64,000 nt of DNA, from positions 54,991-118,990 of the forward strand of contig NZ_UPSE01000205.1 of assembly GCF_900573885.1 (NCBI RefSeq). The letters run 5' to 3'. This document shows positions 1-9,933 of the stretch, piece by piece. How positions within the stretch are numbered: position 1 is the first letter of the stretch; every line of letters begins with the position of its first letter. The position numbers and the translations under genes were made by a program. The notes beneath the pieces are model-generated. The model saw only the letters and a program-made list of their open reading frames with translations, made no database searches and was not told where the DNA came from. The DNA comes from Pseudomonas viridiflava. Its GTDB lineage: Bacteria; Pseudomonadota; Gammaproteobacteria; Pseudomonadales; Pseudomonadaceae.

Positions 1-56
1 AGAGCGGGCCGGTGCCTGCTTTTGCGGACCACAAGTTCGCCCGAGACCGCCCATGA
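1..56 (+). CDS. Possible 3' end of an upstream gene (partial)
   Basis: The third reading frame is open from the left edge and stops at TGA 54-56, overlapping the ybeD ATG in an ATGA junction like the lipB/lipA one. The visible residues end in [11 protein letters not shown]. In other Pseudomonas a dacA/dacC-type D-Ala-D-Ala carboxypeptidase often lies here, but these few residues do not identify the gene. It could be plain leader sequence. Confidence 0.25.
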   Translation, partial: SGPVPAFADHKFARDRP

Positions 57-325
57 CCGACGCCCAAAACATCACCATCGAGTTTCCCTGCGAGCGCTAC
101 CCGATCAAGGTTATCGGCGATGCGGGCGAAGGTTTCCTGGAGCTGGTGACCGAAATTCTGCAGCGCCACGCGCCTGACCTGGACGTCGGTACGCTGGTGC
201 AACGTGACAGCCGCAACGGCAAGTACCTGACCGTGCAATACCTGATCACCGCCACCGGCATCGAACAACTGCAAGACATCAACAGCGACCTGCGCGCCAC
301 CGGCCGCGTGCACATGGTGCTCTGA
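53..325 (+). CDS. ybeD: YbeD/DUF493 family protein
   Basis: Small 90-residue protein of the YbeD (DUF493, UPF0250) family. Family members have an ACT-like alpha/beta fold; their molecular role is not established, but they nearly always sit next to lipB. Here the stop codon overlaps the lipB start by one base (TGATG), so the two are probably translationally coupled and may take part in the same lipoate process. The sequence [19 protein letters not shown] at residues 10-28 and the ending RVHMVL are typical of the family. No good Shine-Dalgarno is visible before the ATG, which fits coupling to an upstream gene. Confidence 0.93.
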   Translation: MTDAQNITIEFPCERYPIKVIGDAGEGFLELVTEILQRHAPDLDVGTLVQRDSRNGKYLTVQYLITATGIEQLQDINSDLRATGRVHMVL

Positions 326-978
326 TGAGCCAACGCCTGGGCTTTCGCGAGCTCGGCCAGGTGCCGTACGAACCCACCTGGCATGCCATGCAGCATTTCA
401 CCGACAGCCGCGTGGCAGAAACGCCCGATGAAGTCTGGCTGCTCGAACACCCGCCCGTTTTTACCCAAGGGCAGGCTGGCAAGGCCGAACATGTGCTATT
501 CCCCGGTGACATTCCGGTGGTTAAAGTAGATCGCGGCGGTCAGGTGACCTATCACGGCCCCGGCCAATTGGTCGCTTACCTGCTGCTGGATGTACGCCGT
601 TCCAGCCTGGGCGTGCGCGAGTTGGTCAGCCGCATCGAGCTGAGCCTGATCGAACTGCTGGCCAGCTACGGGGTAAAAGCCGAAGCCAGGCCGGATGCGC
701 CGGGCGTATATGTAGACGGGGCGAAAATTGCCTCGCTTGGCCTGCGCATCCGCAACGGCCGCTCGTTTCATGGCCTGGCCCTGAACGTGGACATGGACCT
801 GCAACCGTTCCAGCGCATCAACCCCTGCGGTTATGCCGGATTGCCCATGACCCAACTGCGTGATCTGGCAGGACCGATAGAATTTGCCGAAGTAAGTGCC
901 CGGCTGCGCGCGCAGCTCGTCACACACCTCGACTACGCTGAACAGACGACCCTGACGGGCGGAATTGAATCGCTATGA
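325..978 (+). CDS. lipB: Octanoyltransferase LipB
   Basis: Transfers octanoyl from octanoyl-acyl carrier protein to the lipoyl-domain lysine of 2-oxoacid dehydrogenases and GcvH, the first step of lipoate synthesis in the cytoplasm. The 217-residue length is normal. Visible family motifs are [12 protein letters not shown] (residues 70-81), the catalytic lysine K134 in [10 protein letters not shown], and the acyl-thioester cysteine C168 in INPCGYAGL. Its end overlaps the lipA start by four bases (ATGA), so LipB and LipA are made from one message and coupled. Confidence 0.97.
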   Translation: MSQRLGFRELGQVPYEPTWHAMQHFTDSRVAETPDEVWLLEHPPVFTQGQAGKAEHVLFPGDIPVVKVDRGGQVTYHGPGQLVAYLLLDVRRSSLGVRELVSRIELSLIELLASYGVKAEARPDAPGVYVDGAKIASLGLRIRNGRSFHGLALNVDMDLQPFQRINPCGYAGLPMTQLRDLAGPIEFAEVSARLRAQLVTHLDYAEQTTLTGGIESL

Positions 979-1976
979 GCACCCTCGAAGTAGCTGGCAC
1001 CGAAGCAACCGGCACCGCTGTCAAAGCCCCACCGGCCAAGGTGGAAATGGGCGTGAAACTGCGCGGCGCGGAGAAGATGGCGCGCATTCCGGTGAAAATT
1101 CTGCCGACCGCGGAACTGCCGCGCAAACCGGACTGGATCCGCGTTCGCGTGCCGGTCTCGCCAGAAGTCGACCGCATCAAGCAACTGCTGCGCAAACACA
1201 AACTGCACAGCGTTTGCGAAGAAGCGTCTTGCCCGAACCTGGGCGAGTGTTTCTCCGGCGGAACCGCCACGTTCATGATCATGGGCGACATCTGCACCCG
1301 TCGCTGCCCGTTCTGCGACGTCGGCCATGGCCGTCCGAAACCCCTGGACGTCGATGAACCGATGAACCTTGCGGTTGCCATCGCCGATCTGCGTTTGAAG
1401 TATGTAGTGATCACCTCGGTAGACCGCGACGACCTGCGCGACGGCGGCGCCCAGCACTTTGTTGATTGCCTGCGGGAAATCCGCAAGCTGTCGCCGGGCG
1501 TGCAGCTGGAAACCCTGGTGCCGGACTACCGCGGCCGCATGGACGTAGCGTTGGCCATCACCGAACAAGAGCCGCCAGATGTGTTCAACCACAACCTGGA
1601 AACCGTGCCGCGCCTTTACAAGGCCGCGCGTCCGGGCTCGGACTTCGAGTGGTCGCTCGACCTGCTGGAAAACTTTAAAAAGCGCGTACCGCACGTGCCG
1701 ACCAAATCGGGCCTGATGCTCGGCCTGGGCGAGACCGACGAAGAAGTCATCGAAGTGATGAAGCGCATGCGCGAACACGACATCGACATGCTCACCCTCG
1801 GTCAGTACCTGCAACCGTCGCGCAATCACCTGGCAGTGCAACGCTTCGTGCACCCGGACATCTTTGCCTGGTTTGCCGAAGAAGGTACGAAGATGGGGTT
1901 CAAGAACGTGGCGTCTGGGCCATTGGTTCGCTCCTCGTATCACGCGGATCAGCAAGCGCATGAGGCGAAGAAGTAG
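975..1976 (+). CDS. lipA: Lipoyl synthase LipA
   Basis: Radical-SAM enzyme that inserts two sulfurs into the octanoyl group made by LipB. Both iron-sulfur sites are complete: the auxiliary cluster cysteines C81, C86 and C92 ([12 protein letters not shown]) and the SAM-binding cysteines C107, C111 and C114 (CTRRCPFC). The C-terminal RSSYHAD supplies the conserved serine that binds the auxiliary cluster. At 333 residues it has the usual N-terminal extension. Last gene of ybeD-lipB-lipA; a structured repeat and a strong terminator follow. Confidence 0.98.
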   Translation: MSTLEVAGTEATGTAVKAPPAKVEMGVKLRGAEKMARIPVKILPTAELPRKPDWIRVRVPVSPEVDRIKQLLRKHKLHSVCEEASCPNLGECFSGGTATFMIMGDICTRRCPFCDVGHGRPKPLDVDEPMNLAVAIADLRLKYVVITSVDRDDLRDGGAQHFVDCLREIRKLSPGVQLETLVPDYRGRMDVALAITEQEPPDVFNHNLETVPRLYKAARPGSDFEWSLDLLENFKKRVPHVPTKSGLMLGLGETDEEVIEVMKRMREHDIDMLTLGQYLQPSRNHLAVQRFVHPDIFAWFAEEGTKMGFKNVASGPLVRSSYHADQQAHEAKK

Positions 1977-1981
1977 ACGAT

Positions 1982-2100
1982 CGGCTGCGCGTCGGCGGTG
2001 CGGCGTTAAAAATAGTTTTTGAATGCTCATTGGCTACAGCCAACTGCGCTTCAAAAACCATTTTTGCCTTGCCCCGCTCTAGCTCGCTCGATCTTGATAG
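1982..2100 (+). repeat. Dispersed stem-loop repeat, copy 1 (downstream of lipA)
   Basis: About 115 bp that is closely matched at 49777-49905 downstream of speD. The core is a long hairpin: a 16-base arm at 2008-2023 pairs with 2050-2065 with one mismatch, and an inner stem TTGGC/GCCAA carries a TACA loop (2030-2043). Flanks shared by both copies are GGCTGCGCGTCGGCGG upstream and CTTGCCCCGCTCTAGCTCGC downstream. Several differences between copies are compensatory, so base pairing is being kept. I recognise it only as a Pseudomonas-style intergenic repeat. Confidence 0.8.
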
Positions 2101-2115
2101 CTGAGCTACTAAAAT

Positions 2116-2165
2116 CGCAGAAACGAAAAAGGGCGGCCCATGGGTCGCCCTTTTTCGTTTCTGCG
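2116..2165. terminator. Bidirectional intrinsic terminator between lipA and the lytic transglycosylase gene
   Basis: Near-perfect inverted repeat of about 23 bp per arm centred on GGCCCATGGGT. The arms hold runs of five A and five T, so it gives a GC-rich hairpin followed by U residues on either strand. It serves lipA (plus) and the transglycosylase gene (minus). Confidence 0.9.
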
Positions 2166-2177
2166 CTTTCATCGTCC

Positions 2178-2248
2178 GTAGGAGCCAGCTTGCTGGCGAA
2201 CCCTGCAAACCTCCGTGCTCCGGGATTCGCCAGCAAGCTGGCTCCTAC
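2178..2248. repeat. REPIN (REP pair), GTAGGAGCC class
   Basis: Two inverted copies of a REP unit, GTAGGAGCCAGCTTGCTGG at 2178 and its complement ending at 2248, around a short spacer. The same class recurs at 22116-22194. Known as non-autonomous elements moved by RAYT transposases; no RAYT gene is in the window. Confidence 0.85.
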
Positions 2249-2269
2249 AAAAAATCGCTAGGCGCCGGC

Positions 2270-3580
2270 TTAGTTCCCGCGCAACCGGTTCAACAGGCTG
2301 TGATCCGGGTACCCATCGGCCGGCAACCCTAACTGTTGCTGGTACGCACGCACGGCCTTGCGTGTGTTCGCTCCGATGATGCCGTCGGCGGTACCTGGCT
2401 CGAAACCATGGGTGGCGAGCAATTCCTGCAGTTCTATACGCTCGCTGCGGCCAAGCTGTTTGTCGTCTCGTGGCCAGTCGGCAATCACGCCAGCATTGGC
2501 GCCGCGAATGCCGTCTGAGAGCAAGCCAACCGCCAGGGCGTAGGACGTGGAGTTGTTGTACTTGAGAATGCTGCGGAAGTTGCTCAGCAGCAGAAACGCC
2601 GGGCCGCGATGGCCGGCGGGTAACAGCAGGGTTGCCGATTCGCCTGCAAGCGTCGGCGCAACGGCCGGGCCGCTGGCTGGCATTACGCCGAGGCGGGTCC
2701 ATTCAGCCACGGTTTTGCGCTGCTCCGGGTCAGCCAGGGCGTAGTCGAAACCCTGCGGCAAGCGCACCTCAAAGCCCCACGGTTTGCCCAGTTGCCAGCC
2801 CGACTGCTGCAGGTAGTGGGCGGCCGAGGCCAGGGCGTCGGCGGAGGAATACCAGAGGTCGCGTCGGCCGTCGCCGTCGAAGTCGACGGCGTGCTGGTTG
2901 TAGGTGGTCGGCATGAATTGAGTCTGCCCCATCGCGCCAGCCCAGGAGCCGACCAGACGCTCCGGCTGGATGTCGCCATGCTGGAGAATTTGCAGGGCGG
3001 CGATCAGTTGCTCGCGCCAGAAGGCGGCGCGGCGACCTTCATAAGCGAGGGTGGCCAGCGAGCGGATTACGCTGTTGCTGCCGATGTTGTTGCCATAAGC
3101 GCTTTCCATGCCCCAGATGGCCACCAGGGTTTCGGCTTGCACGCCGTAGCGCTGTTCAATGCGGCTCAGCGTGGCTTGTTGCTGCGCATATTGCGCCTGG
3201 CCGTTGGCGATGCGGCGGGCCGAAACGGCGCCGTCCAGGTATTCCCAGACCGGCCGGGTGAATTCGGGCTGGCTGCTGTCGGCGGCGACCACGGCGGGGT
3301 CGAGGGTGACGTTGGCGAACGCGCGGTCAAAGAGTGCGGCGCTGATGCCGGCATTTATCGCATCGCTGCGCAACTGGTCGCGCCATTCTTCAAAGGTTTG
3401 CTGAGGCAGGGCGGCCACAGGCTGTGCCGGAGTGCCGGCGGCAGTCGGTGCGTGGGCGTTGGCGGGCAGGGCGGGCGGCGTTGGCTGGGGCGCTTGTGGC
3501 GCTTCGGCGCAAGCGGTGAGCAGGTTGAAATGAAAGCTCAGTGCGGCGCAGGCCAGAATGCGCGGTGACAGGTTAAACAT
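2270..3580 (-). CDS. MltB-family lytic murein transglycosylase, lipoprotein
   Basis: Cleaves the glycan strand of peptidoglycan between MurNAc and GlcNAc to give 1,6-anhydro ends. The start has a signal peptide with lipobox LTAC, so C24 should be lipidated. After a Pro/Ala-rich linker comes the SLT_2 catalytic domain (about residues 62-365), with the catalytic glutamate E159 in IWGMESAYGNN and a calcium-binding-like DFDGDGRRD. A C-terminal peptidoglycan-binding domain (about 378-436) follows. This layout matches P. aeruginosa SltB3, which lies near the same place. Monocistronic, convergent with lipA. Confidence 0.92.
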   Translation of the reverse strand: MFNLSPRILACAALSFHFNLLTACAEAPQAPQPTPPALPANAHAPTAAGTPAQPVAALPQQTFEEWRDQLRSDAINAGISAALFDRAFANVTLDPAVVAADSSQPEFTRPVWEYLDGAVSARRIANGQAQYAQQQATLSRIEQRYGVQAETLVAIWGMESAYGNNIGSNSVIRSLATLAYEGRRAAFWREQLIAALQILQHGDIQPERLVGSWAGAMGQTQFMPTTYNQHAVDFDGDGRRDLWYSSADALASAAHYLQQSGWQLGKPWGFEVRLPQGFDYALADPEQRKTVAEWTRLGVMPASGPAVAPTLAGESATLLLPAGHRGPAFLLLSNFRSILKYNNSTSYALAVGLLSDGIRGANAGVIADWPRDDKQLGRSERIELQELLATHGFEPGTADGIIGANTRKAVRAYQQQLGLPADGYPDHSLLNRLRGN

Positions 3581-3639
3581 CAGCAGGTCCCAAGACGGTA
3601 AACAGCGGCCACCTTATCACGCTGCCGGGGGCGAAGCCT

Positions 3640-3825
3640 TCAGGCGGCGACAAAGCCGGCACGCGAAAAGCCATTGCCCATAAAGACAGAAGCCCCCCAG
3701 TTTTGCTGGGAGGCTTCGCGGCGGTAGCTGCCTTTGCCTTTCTTCGCACGTTCCTGACGGCTGCGAAACAGGGGCTGGGCAATGATGGATTTGGCTTTAT
3801 TGGGACGTTTCTTCGATGTGGCCAT
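3640..3825 (-). CDS. arfA: Alternative ribosome-rescue factor ArfA
   Basis: A 61-residue protein with the ArfA signature PLFRSRQERAKKGKGSYRR (about residues 18-36). ArfA recruits release factor 2 to ribosomes stalled on mRNA without a stop codon and backs up trans-translation. The part after the signature is encoded by a strong hairpin (3689-3717), and the full-length tail is hydrophobic, ending GFSRAGFVAA, as expected for a form marked for degradation. In E. coli and relatives active ArfA is made from mRNA cut or terminated at such a hairpin, and this gene looks built the same way. GAGGA lies six bases before the ATG. Confidence 0.92.
   Translation of the reverse strand: MATSKKRPNKAKSIIAQPLFRSRQERAKKGKGSYRREASQQNWGASVFMGNGFSRAGFVAA
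3689..3717 (-). terminator. Intragenic hairpin in arfA (RNase III site or attenuated terminator)
   Basis: On the arfA mRNA a 12-bp stem (arms 3706-3717 and 3689-3700, one G-U pair) closes a five-base CAAAA loop. The following RNA has only a broken run of U (UGUCUUU). It lies inside the coding sequence, after the rescue motif and before the hydrophobic tail. Confidence 0.8.
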
Positions 3826-3915
3826 GACGGTCCTCGGGCGGGGCGGGTGGCTGACAAGGTGAGCCCCGCGGCGCGGATCATCGGCCTGTGCGAGGCCGCT
3901 GTCCAGAGCCGTTTA

Positions 3916-4953
3916 TCACTCCTGGGGAAGCGACAGACGTTGTCCGGCGAGCATCAGCGTCAGGCGGCTGATCTCCAGCCACGGATCGCCCGGCGCCTGG
4001 CCCTTGATCTGGGCATCGACGCGCTGGGCATCCTTGAGCATCAGGTTCCAGCGAGCCGCGGAGTGGCGTTGCAAGGCTTTGCTTACAAGTGGACGGCGCT
4101 TGTCCCACACCGGCGGGCGAGCCTGGCTAAAGGCTTTTTCCAGCGGAATGCCCTGGCCGTATTGCTGGGCAATGGTCGCCAGCAAGCGTAACTCACGCGC
4201 CAGCGCCCAGAGCACCACCGTGCTGTCGACGCCTTCGCCGCGCAGCCCTTCCAGCGTGCGCAGTGCATGGCTGGCTTCGCCATTGAGCGCAGCGTCGATC
4301 AGGCCGAATACGTCGTAGCGCGCGCTATCGGCAACTGCGGCTTGAACGGTGCTGGCGTCGATCTGATTGCCGTCGGCGAGTAGTTTGAGCTTCTCGATTT
4401 CCTGCGCGGCGGCCAGCAGGTTGCCTTCGACGCGGGCGGCAATCATGTCCACCGCTTCCTGGCTGGCAGTCATGCCGGCCTGGCTCATGCGTTGGCGAAT
4501 CCATTGCGGCAACTGATGCACGTCTACCGGCCAGATCTGCACGAACTGCGCATTCGGCCCGTCGATGACGGCTTTGGCCCACTTGGTTTTCTGCGTGCTG
4601 CCGTCGAGCTTGGGCAGGCTGATCAGCAGCAAGGTGTCTTCAGGCGGACGCGACAGGTATTCCAGCAGGGCAGCGGTGCCCTTGTCGCCCGGCTTGCCGT
4701 TAGGGATACGCAATTCCAGCACGCGCTTTTCTGCGAACAGCGACATGCTGTTGCCCGCCTGCAACAGCGTGCCCCAGTCAAAACTGGCGTCGGCGTTGAA
4801 CACCTGGCGTTCGCTGTAACCCTGGGCGCGGGTGGCGGCGCGAATGGCGTCGGCCGCTTCCTGACACAACAGCGGGTCGTCGCCACTGATGGCATAAACC
4901 GGTGCGAGGCCGCTTTGCAGGTGTTTGGCGAGTTGCGCGGGGGCGAGCTTCAT
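3916..4953 (-). CDS. holA: DNA polymerase III delta subunit HolA
   Basis: Clamp-loader subunit that opens the beta sliding clamp. At 345 residues it matches the family length. The N-terminal domain includes PVYAISGDDPLLCQEAADAIR (residues about 18-38, the loader fold start) and SMSLFAEKRVLELRIP, the segment that contacts the clamp. Third gene of the leuS-lptE-holA run and 54 bases after lptE, a conserved gammaproteobacterial order. Confidence 0.96.
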   Translation of the reverse strand: MKLAPAQLAKHLQSGLAPVYAISGDDPLLCQEAADAIRAATRAQGYSERQVFNADASFDWGTLLQAGNSMSLFAEKRVLELRIPNGKPGDKGTAALLEYLSRPPEDTLLLISLPKLDGSTQKTKWAKAVIDGPNAQFVQIWPVDVHQLPQWIRQRMSQAGMTASQEAVDMIAARVEGNLLAAAQEIEKLKLLADGNQIDASTVQAAVADSARYDVFGLIDAALNGEASHALRTLEGLRGEGVDSTVVLWALARELRLLATIAQQYGQGIPLEKAFSQARPPVWDKRRPLVSKALQRHSAARWNLMLKDAQRVDAQIKGQAPGDPWLEISRLTLMLAGQRLSLPQE

Positions 4954-5007
4954 AGGCGGGGAAACACAAGAAGGGGAGGCTGGGCCACCGCAGCGGCCCT
5001 AGCGAAC

Positions 5008-5619
5008 TTACTGGGTTTGAATCGGCAGTTGCAGCGGCGATTGCTGCGGCTGTTCAGCCTGGGCCTTGCGCGCGGCTTCGATGGCGTCGGCTTCAGCCTG
5101 GGCTTTGGCGTCGGCAGCCTGCTGCAGTTGGTCCAGTTGAGCCGGGGTGATCAGTTGCACGCGTTGCGCCAACTGCATGACGAGCTCGTGACGCAGCTCG
5201 TCTTTAAGCTGCTTGGCTTCCTGCTCGGAACCAATCAGGTTGTTTTCGTCGTTTACGTAGGTGTTTTGCACGTCAACCGTGTTGCTCAGCAACACCGCGT
5301 TGTTGGCGCCGCGCAGTTCGTAGGCAACTTCCAGCGTGGTTTCATATTCGGCGCTGCGGGCACTGCCGGTGTAGCTGACGGTGCGGTTTTTCTCGGTTTC
5401 ACGGGTCAGGGCCATGGTGTACGGGGCGCCCGGATGCACATTCACGCCGCTGTTGATCAGCGTCTGGCGCAGGTCTTTGACCACCGGGCCGTAAGCGTCA
5501 CGGGCGGTGAGATTGAGCTCGCCAAGGGCAAAGGCCATGTCGCCCGTGCCGCGCAGCTGGAAACCACAAGCGCTGAGCAAGGTTGCCAGACCGATTACCA
5601 TCAGATTCCGTTTGATCAT
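5008..5619 (-). CDS. lptE: LPS-assembly lipoprotein LptE
   Basis: Outer-membrane lipoprotein that plugs LptD and helps deliver lipopolysaccharide to the outer leaflet. The signal peptide ends in lipobox LSAC (C18), followed by the family hallmark GFQLRGTG. The protein is 203 residues; the tail from about residue 160 is Ala/Gln/Glu-rich and probably a flexible or helical extension, as in other Pseudomonas LptE. Co-transcribed with leuS upstream and holA downstream; a GGGGA Shine-Dalgarno precedes the ATG. Confidence 0.94.
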   Translation of the reverse strand: MIKRNLMVIGLATLLSACGFQLRGTGDMAFALGELNLTARDAYGPVVKDLRQTLINSGVNVHPGAPYTMALTRETEKNRTVSYTGSARSAEYETTLEVAYELRGANNAVLLSNTVDVQNTYVNDENNLIGSEQEAKQLKDELRHELVMQLAQRVQLITPAQLDQLQQAADAKAQAEADAIEAARKAQAEQPQQSPLQLPIQTQ

Positions 5620-5644
5620 GTGTGTATCCCCTTAACCCTTCTGT

Positions 5645-5706
5645 AGCGCTGCGAATCGGCGCAGCGCTCACTCAATTGGTGATCGCGGCGCCAAGGCAGC
5701 CGCGAT
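5645..5706 (-). other. Two intercistronic hairpins between leuS and lptE
   Basis: Two perfect stems lie in the 93-base gap: AGCGCTGCG (5645-5653) with 5660-5668, and ATCGCGGC (5682-5689) with 5699-5706. No U run follows either, so they are not ordinary terminators. They could stabilise or process the leuS-lptE-holA mRNA. Confidence 0.6.
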
Positions 5707-5712
5707 GCGTCA

Positions 5713-8448
<2,736 letters not shown>

Positions 8449-8558
8449 TTACGGCTGTTGCCCAAGCCTTCGCCGTTGGTCGCGGCAGCCGGCTGGTTAC
8501 CGTGCCAGCGCTAAGCTTTGCTCAACAGGTTGCGAGCACGGAGCGGGCGAGGGTGAGC

Positions 8559-8996
8559 ATGGCGCAGTTCGGGCGGGAAGATGCACAGGGCGGTCTGTAC
8601 GAGCGCCTTTTGCACCGGCTTGCCATCGCGCTGGACGAAGCCGACAGCGACACGCGCCTGCGAAACAAAACCCCCGAAGACCTCGAACTGCGCGGCCTGA
8701 GTCCGGCCGAGCTGGAGCTGATTCGCGCCTACCTGGATCGCGACCTCCACTGGCTGCGCGGCTGGCACGCAGCGGCCAAGGAAATGGCCCTGATCGAGCA
8801 AAGCCCCGCGCCTACCATCAAACCCCCGCGCTCCTTGCAGAGCGCCAAAGTAGTCAAGCCCAAAGGCTTGATCAAGCGTCGCAACAAGCTGCAATGCGCC
8901 TTGTGCGGCACCCCCGCGCTATGGCGCCCGGGCGAAGGGGTTCAGGCGTGCAGCGCCTGCGGCTCGCAGTTGTTCCGCGCCGCCAAACCCCGGTAG
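8559..8996 (+). CDS. YbeL-like (DUF1451) zinc-ribbon protein
   Basis: A 145-residue protein of unknown function. The N-terminal half is helical and acidic (about residues 10-70, with LSPAELELIRAYLDRDLHW). The C-terminus holds a zinc ribbon with CALCG and CSACG. E. coli YbeL has the same plan and also lies near leuS. The frame stays open back to 8343, but I chose the ATG at 8559 because AGGG sits just before it and the upstream residues do not look like the family. Confidence 0.8.
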   Translation: MAQFGREDAQGGLYERLLHRLAIALDEADSDTRLRNKTPEDLELRGLSPAELELIRAYLDRDLHWLRGWHAAAKEMALIEQSPAPTIKPPRSLQSAKVVKPKGLIKRRNKLQCALCGTPALWRPGEGVQACSACGSQLFRAAKPR

Positions 8997-9023
8997 GCTT
9001 CGCGCACCCAGGGGAGGTGCTCG

Positions 9024-9785
9024 ATGGTCCTGCGCTACTTTTTCAAACAACTTCTATTGCCGCCAGGCTGCCTGTTTCTGCTGCTGATACTGGCGTGGTG
9101 GTTGCGTCGGCGCATGCCGCGTCTGGCCCTGTGCTGCTTTGTGCTGGGGTTGGGCGGTTTGTGGTTGACCAGCCTGCCTGTTGCTGTTGAGGGCCTGGCA
9201 AAGATCGTCGAGCGCGAGCCGGCTATTGCGGTCAGCCAGTGGACGGAACTGGCCAAACAGGCCGACGCCATTGTGGTACTGGGTGCCGGGCGCGAGCGGG
9301 ACGACCCGGCCTGGGGCGGCGACCAGGCCAGCCACCTGGCCGTGGAGCGCGTTCGCTACGCATCACGGTTGGCGCGCGCGTCCGGTTTGCCGGTGTTGAT
9401 CAGCGGCGGCGCGCCGTATGGCGAGCGTGTGAGCGAGGCCGAACTGATGACCGAGGTGATGGTGCGCGACTTCCGCGTGCCCGTGCGCTGGCAGGAAGGC
9501 CGCAGTCACACCACGCTGGAAAACGCTGACTACAGCGCACAGATGCTGCATGCGGACGGAATTCGCCGCGTTGTGCTGGTCACCCAGGCCGCGCATATGC
9601 CTCGCGCGCGCTGGTGTTTCGAGCGTGCCGGGTTTGAAGTGGTAGCCGCGCCGGTGGGGTTTATCAGCGTGCCCAACCTGCGGCCATTGGGCGGCTGGTT
9701 GCCGGAAAGCAAAGCGATCTGGCAGACCGGGCAGTTGCTGAATGAAGTGGCGGGGCAGATAGCCTATCCGTTGTTTTATCGGTGA
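9024..9785 (+). CDS. ElyC/SanA/YdcF family (DUF218) membrane protein
   Basis: Two N-terminal membrane segments (about residues 10-27 and 33-53) are followed by a DUF218 domain with IVVLGAGRE, LISGG, TLENADYSA and VTQAAHMPRA. E. coli ElyC, of the same family and topology, affects peptidoglycan and undecaprenyl-phosphate metabolism at low temperature; the enzymatic activity of the family is not settled. The GGGGAGG ribosome site is strong. A repeat array separates it from lnt, which runs in the opposite direction. Confidence 0.85.
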   Translation: MVLRYFFKQLLLPPGCLFLLLILAWWLRRRMPRLALCCFVLGLGGLWLTSLPVAVEGLAKIVEREPAIAVSQWTELAKQADAIVVLGAGRERDDPAWGGDQASHLAVERVRYASRLARASGLPVLISGGAPYGERVSEAELMTEVMVRDFRVPVRWQEGRSHTTLENADYSAQMLHADGIRRVVLVTQAAHMPRARWCFERAGFEVVAAPVGFISVPNLRPLGGWLPESKAIWQTGQLLNEVAGQIAYPLFYR

Positions 9786-9816
9786 TCGCGTACGGCAGGT
9801 TGAGCCCGTACGTTGG

Positions 9817-9903
9817 GTAGGTTGGGTTGAGCGTAGCGAAGCCCAACAAACCGGCCGCAGGTCGGTGCGTATCGGTCCCATTGGGCTTCGCTGCGCTCAC
9901 CCC
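9817..9903. repeat. Inverted pair of GTTGGG/GAAGCCCAAC repeats
   Basis: GTAGGTTGGGTTGAGC...GAAGCCCAAC at 9817-9846 and a reversed partial copy at 9881-9903. Each unit is itself an imperfect inverted repeat. Related copies are at 11494-11527, 35445-35477 and 35607-35639. It lies between the convergent ends of the ElyC-like gene and lnt and could terminate both. Confidence 0.75.
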
Positions 9904-9933
9904 ACGCGGACCGACCCAGCCTGAGTCTGCGAA

